64,000 nt of DNA from Nakazawaea peltata (lineage: Eukaryota; Ascomycota; Pichiomycetes; Alaninales; Pachysolenaceae): positions 871,135-935,134 of the forward strand of contig BCGQ01000001.1 in NCBI GenBank assembly GCA_001599355.1. Direction: 5' to 3'. Position 1 is the stretch's first letter. The number at the start of each line of letters is the position of its first letter. Under the pieces are notes generated by a model that ran no database searches, was not told where the DNA came from, and worked only from the letters and a program-made list of their open reading frames with translations. A program made the translations under genes and the position numbers. Positions 18,742 to 34,534 of the stretch are shown in pieces.

Positions 18742-20325
18742 CTAGGAGATCGATTCTGGTTTATCGACGGGTGTTCCCGAATATTCATTAAGCTCATCCT
18801 TAGAAATGGCCTCTTCATCAGTCACAGAGTCTACAGCATGAGAATGTTTGACATCTTCCGCCTTCAAGTCTTTTACAATCAAACACAAAAGGAAACTGGA
18901 AATGTACGCTGCCATAGCAAGGTACAAAGAATTAGCATAAACATCCAGTAATTCTTGCTTGTTTGTCATGGTGGAAGCCTTGTCACCTATGATTGAAGTC
19001 GTGATCGAAGAGCCCAAAGCTGATCCAAAATTGACCATACTGAGACAAGCAGCCATTACCAACAGTTGCATATTCAAAGGAGTAGCAAGGGTAATGAGAT
19101 TTAAGTATCTCACAAAATAGAAATTTGTACCGGCACCAAATAAGATAAGTCCAGGGAGACAAATTTTCCAGTAGACATTATGTGAATAGTCCAACCTGGT
19201 AAGAACTATGGCTCCGACTGACCCTATCAATAATCCTACTAAACAAATCAACTTTGGTGAGATCAGATTGAATGGGATTATAACTCCAATAGATGTACAG
19301 ATTGTCATGGTGATCAATAGCACAATTGTTCTCAAACCAGAGATCACAGGAGAGTCATTGTAAACGCTGGAGAAGAAACCAACCAATACTAAACAGATAT
19401 TAATGAATCCCATATATAAGAGGGCCGTTATAACAGGCAAGATCTTAAAGTTGGTGATACTCCAAGCTGAATGAGGAATAATAAGAATTGTGTTTTCCCC
19501 TCTTCCATTTCTATAATACAATTGTTCCCACAAAAGAAAAGCAATCAAGACGAGGACTCCCACAACAATAGGGACATATGCGGATGGGTGGTTCCAGCTG
19601 TTACCGGCCTCGGTGAACCCAGCAACAAGCAAAAGAGCTCCAGCAACACATAAGAAACCACCAAAAAAGTCCAATCTTAAGATATCTCTTGGATCTCCAC
19701 GATTTACGGGCTTCAAAATGACCACCAGCAAAATAAAACAGGCAAAGGAAGTTCCAGCTATGAACCAACAAGCAGAACGATATCCTAGAGTTGTCATGTC
19801 AAAAGCTCCACCAATGATAGTTCCGAGATTGTAAGCGAGGACTAAAGTTGTTGAAAGACAACCCAAAGCAACATTTAATGCTCTCCCTTCAAAACTATGG
19901 GCGACAATTGCAAAAGAGGGAGGAACAGTCATTGCACCACAAACTCCTTGGAAAGCTCTAAACAAAATCAAAACATAAAGGTTCTTCACAGCAGCACAGA
20001 TTATAGCGAAAATTCCAAAGAAAAATAACCCCCAAATTAACATAATATCATGGCCGACTATATCACTGATTTTACCAGAGGGTATAATGAAACTGGCATA
20101 AGTGACAGAGTAAACAGATAATGTCCAACTGGCAGTGGCATATGTAGTATTAAATTGGTGCTGTACATCTTCAATACTGTTGAAGAACATAGTGACGTTC
20201 ATATTGTCTACAACTTGAACAAAAGCGACAATCAAAAAAATAATAGGGCCATATTGTAACTTTGAACCAATATTTGAACGTAAATATTCCACCACACTGG
20301 TGACTGGTTTGTACATTGGTGACAT
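18742..20325 (-). CDS. DHA2-type MFS transporter, array copy 3
   Basis: This third tandem paralogue has 527 residues (MSPMYKPVTSVVEYLRSNIG). It aligns with copies 1 and 2 from helix 1 to helix 14 (TTYATASWTLSVYSVTYASF, GHDIMLIWGLFFFGI, FRAFQGVCGAMTVPPSFAI, GSALGSSITTSIIGDKAS) but is the most diverged and has a shorter tail. The likely role is proton-driven export of a small molecule at the plasma or vacuolar membrane; the substrate cannot be read from the sequence. Its promoter has a TATATAAA at 20394-20401 but not the TCGGCCGA block of the other two, so it may be controlled differently. Confidence 0.9.
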   Translation of the reverse strand: MSPMYKPVTSVVEYLRSNIGSKLQYGPIIFLIVAFVQVVDNMNVTMFFNSIEDVQHQFNTTYATASWTLSVYSVTYASFIIPSGKISDIVGHDIMLIWGLFFFGIFAIICAAVKNLYVLILFRAFQGVCGAMTVPPSFAIVAHSFEGRALNVALGCLSTTLVLAYNLGTIIGGAFDMTTLGYRSACWFIAGTSFACFILLVVILKPVNRGDPRDILRLDFFGGFLCVAGALLLVAGFTEAGNSWNHPSAYVPIVVGVLVLIAFLLWEQLYYRNGRGENTILIIPHSAWSITNFKILPVITALLYMGFINICLVLVGFFSSVYNDSPVISGLRTIVLLITMTICTSIGVIIPFNLISPKLICLVGLLIGSVGAIVLTRLDYSHNVYWKICLPGLILFGAGTNFYFVRYLNLITLATPLNMQLLVMAACLSMVNFGSALGSSITTSIIGDKASTMTNKQELLDVYANSLYLAMAAYISSFLLCLIVKDLKAEDVKHSHAVDSVTDEEAISKDELNEYSGTPVDKPESIS

Positions 20326-20720
20326 GGCAATTTAGGAGGAGTCAATTGAAAAATTCATGGTGTCGCGGGGTCTTCAAGCCAGGCATAGCTCCCTTTATAT
20401 ACGCGCGCCCCCTTATCATTTTGCTTTTCAAGTTTAAGGCGCTAGCACATAGTAAAGCCTTCAGAAAAAAAGGGGTTCGGTTCGGGGCTTACTAATGATT
20501 TTTATTTTTTTTACGGATGTATTTTTTTTATGCAAGTTTAAAGCCGAACACAGCTAGAAAACCATAGAGGGTGATAGTAGTCGCAACATAGTCGGGACAA
20601 AGACTTGATTATTCAGCACGATCTTAGTAATGATAACGTTGATTCTAGATGATTCCATGTTTTAGAAGATCGTCTACGAGAGTGTTGTAACGGTTATCAT
20701 ATTATGTATATACAAAGTTC
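20326..20720. promoter_or_regulatory. Promoter of DHA2 copy 3 and 3' flank of an unknown gene
   Basis: TATATAAA (minus strand) at 20394-20401 lies about 70 bp upstream of the copy 3 ATG, followed outward by CG-rich ACGCGCGCCC at 20401-20410. The rest is AT-rich with no recognisable gene. Confidence 0.5.
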
Positions 20721-21710
20721 TCAGCCTCTTGCCCAGAGGTAGGGCTGAAACATTTCCTTAAAAGGCAAACCATTCACTTTACAAATAGAAGCCAACAATT
20801 TGATATCAGGTTGGGAAGGATATCTTGTACCCCAAGATGGCGAAGCGGTGATGGAATCGAGCAGCAGGATGAAATGTGTTTTTACTTGAGCTTCGGTATC
20901 AGAATTGTTTGCATGGCGATGACATGATACCAATAAAATACCATCCTTCACCACGTCCTTATTCTTGGAGAAGTCCGATGTGATATAGTCATAGTATAAA
21001 TCTCTATAGAATCTTTTACCTCTTGTTCTTACGACAGCAAACTTTCCAGGGAAATAGCTGTTCCTCGTTTGTTTACCAGAAAGTGGATTCTTTCCAAAGG
21101 TGTTAAAAAGTAATGGCTTTGATGACAAAAATACAAAGGAAGGTTTAGATTTCCGAGTAGCAGCTAAATAATGAGTCTCTGGAATGTACTTTAATGAGAA
21201 AAACTCGCATGAATAGCTTGTAGGTATCATATTGAAGAATTTCAGCTTGCGAAATGGGGTGAGCACCCCCTTCAATTCGAGCTTGGATTTAGCCAAGGGA
21301 GTCTCAGTAGTCACAAGTTTAAACCTTGGGGATTTGATATATGATGCAGGTAAAAAGGGCAACCGTGGATTACGTAGCACTTGTAGATCGATATCCAAAT
21401 ACTTAGAGATGTCCAATTCCAATCTCTCGGACTGTTTGATCTTTAAATCTGGATCGAATTGAAAAGGCTTGTAGCTTGTAGTATCTGGGGCTGTCTGGGT
21501 AGATTTTGGCGCGGCTGACAAAGTATCCGATGAGTAGGTGGTGACAGGGACAGTAATCCCGGGGATTTGAGAAGCCAGCTCAAAAAAGTTGGACTTTGTT
21601 TCACTGCTGGGCTTTAATATTGGAGCATTATTGAAACTTCGTATCACTGGCGGTGATTTGATTGCCTTTCCGAATATTTCTCCAAACACGTTTGGAATTT
21701 TCTTAGACAT
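20721..21710 (-). CDS. Unknown protein, possibly mitochondrial
   Basis: I do not recognise this 329-residue protein. The ATG at 21710 gives MSKKIPNVFGEIFGKAIKSPPVIRSF, a basic N-terminus without acids before residue 11. The first third is Ser/Thr/Pro-rich. The second half is basic and aromatic (PFRKLKFFNMIPTSYSCEFF, GKRFYRDLYYDYIT), followed by a hydrophobic block VVKDGILLVSCHRHANNSD and VKTHFILLLDSIT. No membrane helix or known motif is evident. Long uninterrupted frame, ATG start and ordinary codon use argue that it is real. It may be a fast-evolving mitochondrial factor, but that is a guess. Confidence 0.7.
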   Translation of the reverse strand: MSKKIPNVFGEIFGKAIKSPPVIRSFNNAPILKPSSETKSNFFELASQIPGITVPVTTYSSDTLSAAPKSTQTAPDTTSYKPFQFDPDLKIKQSERLELDISKYLDIDLQVLRNPRLPFLPASYIKSPRFKLVTTETPLAKSKLELKGVLTPFRKLKFFNMIPTSYSCEFFSLKYIPETHYLAATRKSKPSFVFLSSKPLLFNTFGKNPLSGKQTRNSYFPGKFAVVRTRGKRFYRDLYYDYITSDFSKNKDVVKDGILLVSCHRHANNSDTEAQVKTHFILLLDSITASPSWGTRYPSQPDIKLLASICKVNGLPFKEMFQPYLWARG

Positions 21711-22175
21711 TGAGTATGGTGTGTGGTAGATGGCTAGGATGTCATAAATGAAGGGCTTGTTGAGTTCGTTCCGAGTCTCTCTGTGATAGGCGCTTCTTTC
21801 AATACTTCTGATCTACCCTCTTCCTTTTCTTCTTTTTCTCTCTCTCTTCCTATCGGTCTCCCTCTTGTCTTCTCTTCCTCGCCTTCTCTTCCTTTCCTTC
21901 TTTTCCTTCCACCATTTTTTCGCTTTCCTTCCGTGTTTCCTTTCTCTTCCTCCCTTCCCTCATTTCCTCCATCCATTCCTCATATTTTGCTCAGCCTCCT
22001 CCTACACCTGCAAAATAAAAATTTTCTCCGTACGCACTTCCTGAATGCCTCTCCTATCATTTGACACCTTACTAAGGCAGCACAGCATACCTGAAATACG
22101 GTGATTAATCCCCGCATCAGTGAATAATTGACTTTTAGTGAGTTCATAGGTCCCAATTCCCACTCCCCACTGATC
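21711..22175. other. Divergent region with long pyrimidine tract before SSK1
   Basis: From about 21805 to 21985 the plus strand is almost entirely C and T (CTTCCTTTTCTTC-like). This is a nucleosome-depleting type of tract between two divergent genes. Open frames on both strands here are low-complexity and not credible. Confidence 0.5.
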
Positions 22176-23900
22176 ATGAACGGAATCCACACCAAACGAG
22201 TGTGGGTAAGGCGGCCTGGCGGTGCCCCCACAACGTTATTGGTGGGACCAGAAGATATCGTCGACGATATGAAGAGTTTGATTATTATGAAGTATCCATT
22301 ATCAATTGCTCGTGAAGCCGATCTGGCTGACTTGATTATCAGGATGGATGCTCTTCCGTTGTCGTCATCATCTCCTTCCCATCAAAGTAATAGCCAAAGT
22401 AGGAGCAAGGTTAAAATGTACCCATACCAGACAGCATCTGCACAACAACCAGCGTCTCCCGTTCCCGTATCATCTACGAGATCACCATTGTTACCATATT
22501 CATCTCATCCTACTAGACCAATGTCTAGGTCACTGACGGATGATTATTCATATCGAAGTCAATCACCTTTTGGGTCTACTAATAATATTCTTCGACCAGA
22601 TCTGAATGTGTGGAAGATCCTAGAACAGTATTTCCCGGGTGGAATGAGTATGAATGATGCATTTGTTGTCGAAACTCCACCACAATCGCAATCACAACCA
22701 ATAGATTTCTGGACTTCTCCACAGCAACAACAACCACAACAAACTCAAGCAATTGAATTACCATTACAACCTCTGCAACCTCAACCACCAGCTCAACCTC
22801 TGCAGCAACCTCAGAGACCTTCAGTTAAAACGAACAATTCAGGAGGAACATATGTATCACCATCCAAAGAGCCACAGCTGAGATCATTTTCTACGGTGCC
22901 AAAATTGCAAATGGCACCCCATTCTTCAGCATCATATGCACTGGCAGCAGCTTCATCGGCAGCTCAATCGCTGTCGAGATTGAAGTATAATCATAGCAAT
23001 TCTTTCTCCGGAGATACTGTTCGTCATCTGAATAGCCGTAAGGTTAATCTGATTCATAGAAGATCGATGTCAAACCCACAATCACCATCAGCAGCAACGG
23101 CTTCTCAAAACGGCAATAATACTTCTATTTTATTGCTCCCTAAAGAATATCAACCAAAGGAACGTAAATCTGAGACTCTGATCTCTTTAGATGATCAAAA
23201 GACGCTCCAGAAATTTGTTCAACCACAGGAAGAGACCCAAACAGAACCTTCACTGTCAAAGGAACAAGTGCTAAAGCAATTGATTGAACCTCCACATAGA
23301 GCCGAGAAAATGGTACCAAGTGACTCAGGTCATCTCAAACCACTCCCAAGATCGGTTTCCCCAGCCCTAGCAAACGGTAAAAAGATCAAATCCACCACAG
23401 AAAAAGTGTTCCCCTCCATCAACATTTTAATCGTAGAAGATAACAAAATTAACCAAAAGATTTTACAAGCATTCTTAAGGAAAAGGAAGATTAACTATCA
23501 AACTGCAGTTAATGGTGAAGAGGCGATCACAAAATGGAGACAAGGAGGGTTCCATTTGGTCCTTATGGATATTCAATTACCAGTGAAATCAGGTATAGAA
23601 GCGGCAATTGAGATCCGGAGATTGGAAAAATTGAATAAAATCGGTCTCTTTGAATCAAAGTTGTCGAAAAACAACAATAAGATTGTGCCTGAAGACGAAT
23701 TGGATATTAATTTATTTAGAAGTCCCGTAATCATCGTGGCATTAACAGCATCGAACTCCAACCTGGATCGTCAAAAGGCTCTTACCGCAGGTTGTAACGA
23801 CTATTTGACTAAACCCGTCAACTTAGATTGGTTACAGAATAAGATTACCGAATGGGGTTGTATGCAAGCTTTGATCGATTTCGATCACTGGAAAAACTGA
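22176..23900 (+). CDS. SSK1: HOG-pathway response regulator Ssk1
   Basis: This is the aspartate-phosphorelay response regulator that activates the Ssk2-type MAPKKK of the HOG osmostress pathway when unphosphorylated. The first ATG in frame is at 22176 (MNGIHTKRVWVRRPGG); earlier codons open only from TTG. The protein is 574 residues. A conserved N-terminal segment (about 8-60) is followed by a Ser/Gln/Pro-rich linker with polyGln. The receiver domain lies at about 415-570, with acidic pair E421/D422, phospho-acceptor D465 in LVLMDIQLP, T524 in ALTAS and K546 in LTKPVN. The ending WGCMQALIDFDHWKN is diagnostic of Ssk1. A loop of about 25 residues before SPVIIVALTAS is also typical. Confidence 0.95.
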   Translation: MNGIHTKRVWVRRPGGAPTTLLVGPEDIVDDMKSLIIMKYPLSIAREADLADLIIRMDALPLSSSSPSHQSNSQSRSKVKMYPYQTASAQQPASPVPVSSTRSPLLPYSSHPTRPMSRSLTDDYSYRSQSPFGSTNNILRPDLNVWKILEQYFPGGMSMNDAFVVETPPQSQSQPIDFWTSPQQQQPQQTQAIELPLQPLQPQPPAQPLQQPQRPSVKTNNSGGTYVSPSKEPQLRSFSTVPKLQMAPHSSASYALAAASSAAQSLSRLKYNHSNSFSGDTVRHLNSRKVNLIHRRSMSNPQSPSAATASQNGNNTSILLLPKEYQPKERKSETLISLDDQKTLQKFVQPQEETQTEPSLSKEQVLKQLIEPPHRAEKMVPSDSGHLKPLPRSVSPALANGKKIKSTTEKVFPSINILIVEDNKINQKILQAFLRKRKINYQTAVNGEEAITKWRQGGFHLVLMDIQLPVKSGIEAAIEIRRLEKLNKIGLFESKLSKNNNKIVPEDELDINLFRSPVIIVALTASNSNLDRQKALTAGCNDYLTKPVNLDWLQNKITEWGCMQALIDFDHWKN

Positions 23901-23972
23901 TTTTTATGATACTGCTTTTATTTTTACTTGTATAGAATCGATTTTATATTACTGGACTAATAGATAATCTTT

Positions 23973-26900
23973 TCAATTCCAATTTATGTAGTCTTTGTCG
24001 ATGACTCTGAACACTTTCAAGGTGCCTTGTTTCAAGTCCGAGAGTTTGTAACTATTCTTTTGTACTTTACCCGAATGGTCGGTCTCAAACACTCTAAACT
24101 TATTTTTGGTCGTGTCAAACTCACCAATAATACACGATTGCACTCCATTCGCGCCGACTTCAATTTTCGTATTTTGCCTCAACTTATTGTGCACCACAAA
24201 GGTTCCCTTCATACAGAGGATATCTCCGGGTCTGATTTCGTCATTTTTTACACTACTTTCTGCCCCACGATATTCGAAGATCAAAGCTCCAAAGGAAGCA
24301 GGTCCAATACCTGGGATGATTGGATATTTCTTGTGGAGCTTCTCCAAGGCATATGGAACTAAGCGGTTGAAACCTATGGTAGCCGAGCCTAAAGATTCGG
24401 CTATAGTCAAGAGTTGGGTTCCATACTCAAGCGACAATTTATCCAATTTTTCTTGACGAGGACGAGGACTTGGGATGTGAGACTGGTTGAAGGTGACCGA
24501 GTTGATAGGATCATTGGCTGAGTAGCTTACCTCTATGACAATTTGAGATAAATCATGGTATAATATGTAGTAATCTTTGTAGATGACTTTACGTTTACCT
24601 CTTTTCTCGATAATGTGGGAGTCTGTCTCGTAGATAGCTTTAAAGCCGATTTCCAGGGCAATTGAAGATGGGACTTCATCGTTAATCCACCATTGAGTAT
24701 CTTTGGACAATTCTATGTCTTGGCTTGGATTGGAGGTTGATAAGGTTGAAGAGCGGATAAGGGTGGGAGAGACTTCTTGAGAAGGTATTGGGTGGATTGA
24801 TTTTTCGGTTGATGGGATTGGTGTGATGGAAGGTATGATTGGTGGAGCTGGATTTGATGGAGGAGCTGGAGCTGATGGAAGAGCTGGAATAGAAGGAGGA
24901 GCTGGAATAGAAGGAGGAGCTGGAATAGAAGGAGGGGCTGGCACCGAAGGAGGAGCTGGCACGGAAGGCTCAACTGATTTATCCAGGGCTGATGGGGGAG
25001 CTGGAACGGCTGGCATGGCCGGAACGGCCGGAACAGTTGGCACCGACATTGGAGCCGGTACTGGAGGTGCCGGTATTTCAGGAATTGTTTCCTCTTCTTC
25101 ATCCAGCTCCATCGAAATATCCTCCTCTTCCTCTTCTTCTTCATCAGCTAATGGAGGAGCAGGAACTGGAGGTGGTGGTGGAACACCTTTCACAGTCGAA
25201 GTGGATGGAATATCTGGGACTGGGGGAGGTGGTGGTCTTGACATCGTAGGAATTGGAGGAGGAACACCTACAACAGGTGACGCAATCTCTTCATCTTCTT
25301 GCAGAACAGTATGGACATTCTTAGTTCCAATATCTGTGTCTAAATCAGCATCATATCCTGTGGTATTAGATTCCAATACAGGAGGTCCAGGGAGTTCCAG
25401 GTCAGACTTAGTGGCATCACCAGTCAATGGAGGAGCCATAACACCACTGTCAGTCTCATCACTAATGGTAGTATTCAGCTCTTTAGCGACAGTAGGACTC
25501 AACAGCTCATCTAATTCATCTTGAGACATCGTTGATTTACGAGAACTAGGAAGATCTTCTTCAACTTCTGGAGTTTCTGGCTCGTCTTCAGATTCTGGGA
25601 TAGCCTCAGGCTCAGATTTAGACTCAGCATGAGGAATCATTGGAGGAACAGCAGTAGGGAGAGAAAGACCAGGCATTGGTTGAGGAGCCATCAGTTGGGG
25701 AGGTGGAATAGCTTCAGTCTTTTTGGTTTTGGTCTTCTTTGGTTTAGAAGAAGGCAGAGGAGCTGGAGCTCCAAATGGACTAGCAACTCCCATCATACCG
25801 AACATTCCTGCTCCACCTGAAAGTTTAGCCATTCTTTCTCTTAAAGCTCTTTTTCTTGATTCTTCGTCGTCTTCATCTGCTTCTTCGTCATCGTCGTCAT
25901 CATCGTCGTCTTCTTCTTCTTCTTCCAGATTCTCTTCAAGATTTTCTTCTCCCAGATCATCTTCCTCGAGTTCTTCTTCGTCTTCCTCTTCCAGAAGTTC
26001 TGGCTCCTCGACTGGGAGATGGTTCAGCTCTTCTTCACCCTCTTCTTCCTCTAATGGCTCCACTTCACCGGTCAGACCAACCTCTTGAATCAGCTCCTCA
26101 TCTTCAAGAACCGAAACGCTTCTATGAATCGAAGGCCTCGACTCATGAGTCATCATAGAACTCATAGAACCACCTGTCAGTGTAGGAACGACAGGTTTAA
26201 TCTGATGCTCCAGATCCAATTTCTTACTCTTCTTTTTCAGTTCCTTCTTCTCTTGTCTTCTCTTTTCCAGTTCGGCCTCTCTTTCGGCCTCTTCCTGTTG
26301 ACGTTTCTGTAATAAAGCGATTCTCTCTTTCAAACTAAGCTTAGGAGCTTCTTCTTCCTCTTCGACAGCAGTAGACTCAGACACTATAGAAGCAGAAGGA
26401 ACCTGAACAGGCTCTTCTTTAGGTTTACTACTGTAAGCATCTTTAGCAAATGGAGGAGGGACATAGGATGACTTTGGTGAGGCGTAGAATGGTTTCTTGA
26501 CGAAGGATTCCTCTTTTGGTTTCAGATCAGGGATCAAAGGCACACCGGCATCCGAATTGAATGTTGAGATTTTACTTGAGAGCAGGTTAAGTTTTTTGAC
26601 GGGATCTACCGGGGTAGTGGCATGAGCGGGGGTGGCAGGGGCGGCCGGGACAGCAGTGGAAGCCAGAGCCAGAGCCAGAGCCAGAGCCAGAGAGGCAGCA
26701 GGCACAACACCCGGAGAAGCAGCTGGTGCATCTTCAAATTCATCAGATGATTCAATCTCTCCCTCATCTTGATCCAGATCAATTGACTCATTGGCTTCCT
26801 CATGACCATCGGCGCTTAGCTCCGATTTCTCCAATTTGGGTGACGAAACGCCCAGGGCATCGGCCGAACTAGCAGCTTCATCACCCTCAATCTCCTTCAC

Positions 26901-27083
26901 AAAGTTCTTAGGAAAGATCCCACTCATCAATTTCCCCTCACCATCGACATAACTCCCACTATACCACTGTTCATCTTCTATTCCTTCAACTGTTATGACT
27001 TGACCGGCTTTGAAGGGCAAGTCATCCTCTACATCCAAGACGTATTCATACAAGGCGACGACTTTGAAAGGTACGTTGGGCAT
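23973..27083 (-). CDS. BBC1: SH3-domain actin-patch regulator Bbc1
   Basis: Bbc1 acts at cortical actin patches, binding Las17 (WASP) and type I myosins and limiting Arp2/3 activation during endocytosis. The 1036-residue protein begins with an SH3 domain at residues 5-68 (ALYEY, DEQWYSGSY, GIFPKNFV). The middle is disordered: a charged coiled-coil stretch, long Glu/Asp runs (about 340-420), Pro-rich PAPPSI repeats (about 690-765) and poly-Pro SH3/profilin targets. The C-terminal 210 residues (TQWWINDEVPSSIALEIGF to the end) are the conserved Bbc1 domain. Residues 130-141 are encoded by alternating GCT/CTG; if CTG is Ala, this is an uninterrupted alanine run. Confidence 0.95.
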   Translation of the reverse strand: MPNVPFKVVALYEYVLDVEDDLPFKAGQVITVEGIEDEQWYSGSYVDGEGKLMSGIFPKNFVKEIEGDEAASSADALGVSSPKLEKSELSADGHEEANESIDLDQDEGEIESSDEFEDAPAASPGVVPAASLALALALALASTAVPAAPATPAHATTPVDPVKKLNLLSSKISTFNSDAGVPLIPDLKPKEESFVKKPFYASPKSSYVPPPFAKDAYSSKPKEEPVQVPSASIVSESTAVEEEEEAPKLSLKERIALLQKRQQEEAEREAELEKRRQEKKELKKKSKKLDLEHQIKPVVPTLTGGSMSSMMTHESRPSIHRSVSVLEDEELIQEVGLTGEVEPLEEEEGEEELNHLPVEEPELLEEEDEEELEEDDLGEENLEENLEEEEEDDDDDDDDEEADEDDEESRKRALRERMAKLSGGAGMFGMMGVASPFGAPAPLPSSKPKKTKTKKTEAIPPPQLMAPQPMPGLSLPTAVPPMIPHAESKSEPEAIPESEDEPETPEVEEDLPSSRKSTMSQDELDELLSPTVAKELNTTISDETDSGVMAPPLTGDATKSDLELPGPPVLESNTTGYDADLDTDIGTKNVHTVLQEDEEIASPVVGVPPPIPTMSRPPPPPVPDIPSTSTVKGVPPPPPVPAPPLADEEEEEEEDISMELDEEEETIPEIPAPPVPAPMSVPTVPAVPAMPAVPAPPSALDKSVEPSVPAPPSVPAPPSIPAPPSIPAPPSIPALPSAPAPPSNPAPPIIPSITPIPSTEKSIHPIPSQEVSPTLIRSSTLSTSNPSQDIELSKDTQWWINDEVPSSIALEIGFKAIYETDSHIIEKRGKRKVIYKDYYILYHDLSQIVIEVSYSANDPINSVTFNQSHIPSPRPRQEKLDKLSLEYGTQLLTIAESLGSATIGFNRLVPYALEKLHKKYPIIPGIGPASFGALIFEYRGAESSVKNDEIRPGDILCMKGTFVVHNKLRQNTKIEVGANGVQSCIIGEFDTTKNKFRVFETDHSGKVQKNSYKLSDLKQGTLKVFRVIDKDYINWN

Positions 27084-27404
27084 CTTGAGAGGAGTCTGAT
27101 GTAGTTTTTGATGGTTAAATTGGTGCTGGTGTTATTCAATTGAGTGGTGTGTTTGATCTAAATAAAGGCTGTACTGAGATTATGGGTTTCCTGATTAGGA
27201 AATTGCTGTCTGGGGTTTGGTCGAACGTACACGACCATTACACGACACGACAATTTCTTTAAAGAGAAATGTGCAAATGCACACGACCAAATTGGGGGTG
27301 ATACGATTGGGGGTGACACAGTAGAGGTGATCTAGTAGGGGTGAGATTAGTGACTAGGCGGTGGGTAATTACAGTAATTGAAAGTTGATAGAGAATACTT
27401 TTAT
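27084..27404. promoter_or_regulatory. BBC1 promoter with three ACACGAC motifs
   Basis: GTACACGACC at 27227-27236, TACACGACACGAC at 27239-27251 and GCACACGACC at 27279-27288 lie 140-205 bp upstream of the BBC1 ATG. The same motif appears before CCT7, in the MET22/BEM1 spacer and before SUI2. Nothing else is seen. Confidence 0.55.
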
Positions 27405-33219
<5,815 letters not shown>

Positions 33220-34512
33220 ATGCCTCGTTATCCTCTTATCCTACTATGGTGTCTCGCTGCCTTTGTTACCATCTACATTATCATCTTTTCTACAGTCATA
33301 GTTAATTTCTTTGATCAATCATTTCAATTAAAATTGGATATTATCAAACCACCAATGATACATGTTCCACTGGAGATACAAGTGCCTTTGGAATTACCAT
33401 CAGATACTCAAACAAATCCAGAAACCCTAACACCCAATTTTATCTCCGCAGTTTATTATTCCCTGTGGTCAGTTTACGAACCTAATCATTTCCCAGAAGA
33501 TATTCCGTATGACCAGATTAACCTGGTTTATTATAGCTTCTTTGGGATAGACACAGACACGGGGTCTGTAATACATCTCGATGAATTCAGTGATACTCAA
33601 AAAATACTCAACTCAAATTCTTCTTACTCTACTAAAGGCCTGATTAATCAACTAATGCTGCAGAAGACGAAGAATCCTAATCTTCGGATATACTTTTCTA
33701 TTGGTGGCTGGGGTAGGGGTGATGATTTTGAGTCTATACAAGAAGATGGAGCAAAATTTGCAGTATTTATCAAATCTCTGATTTCGGTGATGCTCAAGTT
33801 TGGATTTGACGGAATTGATATCGATTGGGAATTTCCAACCACCGAACAGGAATCGCAATTTTATATCAAAATGCTAAGAGCTCTCAAGAAGGAGTTACTA
33901 ATACTTAATCACCATGGTAACACATTCAAATTGACAAGTGCTGTACCTTGTACTCTAGAAGCTTTAAACCATTACCTTATCCCAGAAATGGACGCATCTC
34001 TTGATTATTGGAATCTAATGTGTTATGATTTCAAAGGACTGTGGAGTTCTAGAGTTGGATATCATTCTAATCTATATTCCACAGATGAGTCTGAAGAATC
34101 AGCCAACAGAACTATATTCACCAAATTTCTTGGAGTTGTCGATAATCAGAAGATTATTCTTGGTATGCCTAACTATGGTCGTGGGTTTGTAGATTCCAAT
34201 GGATATGGAACGAAATTCAAATCACTGGGAGAAGGATCCTACGGAATGAAAGGGATATGGAATTATAATGATCTACCTCTACCTGGTACGGAAGAGCATT
34301 TCGATGATAAAGCGATTCTGGCATACTGTTCTGATTCTAATACTTGGATCAGCTATGACAACTATCAATCACTGATCCTGAAACTGGAATACGTTTACCA
34401 CAACCAACTAGGAGGTGGAATGTGGTGGGAAAGTAGTGGACTCGATTACAATGACCTTAATCGATCGACTGTCTACAATTTTGTCAATAGACTACAAGAC
34501 CTAAATAAATAA
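33220..34512 (+). CDS. Membrane-anchored GH18 chitinase (Cts2-like)
   Basis: This is a glycoside hydrolase family 18 enzyme that hydrolyses chitin by substrate-assisted catalysis. The 430-residue protein starts at an ATG followed by a signal-anchor helix (about residues 6-29, LILLWCLAAFVTIYIIIF), so the catalytic domain probably faces the lumen or cell surface. Motifs in order are INLVYYSFFGID, YFSIGGWG, the catalytic DGIDIDWEFP with D200, D202 and proton donor E204, and YWNLMCYDFKGLW, followed by MWWESSGLD. All catalytic residues are present. It resembles S. cerevisiae Cts2 (sporulation) more than the secreted Cts1, having no Ser/Thr-rich tail or chitin-binding domain. Confidence 0.88.
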   Translation: MPRYPLILLWCLAAFVTIYIIIFSTVIVNFFDQSFQLKLDIIKPPMIHVPLEIQVPLELPSDTQTNPETLTPNFISAVYYSLWSVYEPNHFPEDIPYDQINLVYYSFFGIDTDTGSVIHLDEFSDTQKILNSNSSYSTKGLINQLMLQKTKNPNLRIYFSIGGWGRGDDFESIQEDGAKFAVFIKSLISVMLKFGFDGIDIDWEFPTTEQESQFYIKMLRALKKELLILNHHGNTFKLTSAVPCTLEALNHYLIPEMDASLDYWNLMCYDFKGLWSSRVGYHSNLYSTDESEESANRTIFTKFLGVVDNQKIILGMPNYGRGFVDSNGYGTKFKSLGEGSYGMKGIWNYNDLPLPGTEEHFDDKAILAYCSDSNTWISYDNYQSLILKLEYVYHNQLGGGMWWESSGLDYNDLNRSTVYNFVNRLQDLNK

Positions 34513-34534
34513 CCGTTCATGACATTAATCTAAT

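Noticed and set aside
24823-25524. 233-codon plus-strand open frame opposite BBC1
   Set aside because: It is a Gly/Ser-rich shadow of the Pro/Ala and acidic repeats of BBC1 on the other strand.
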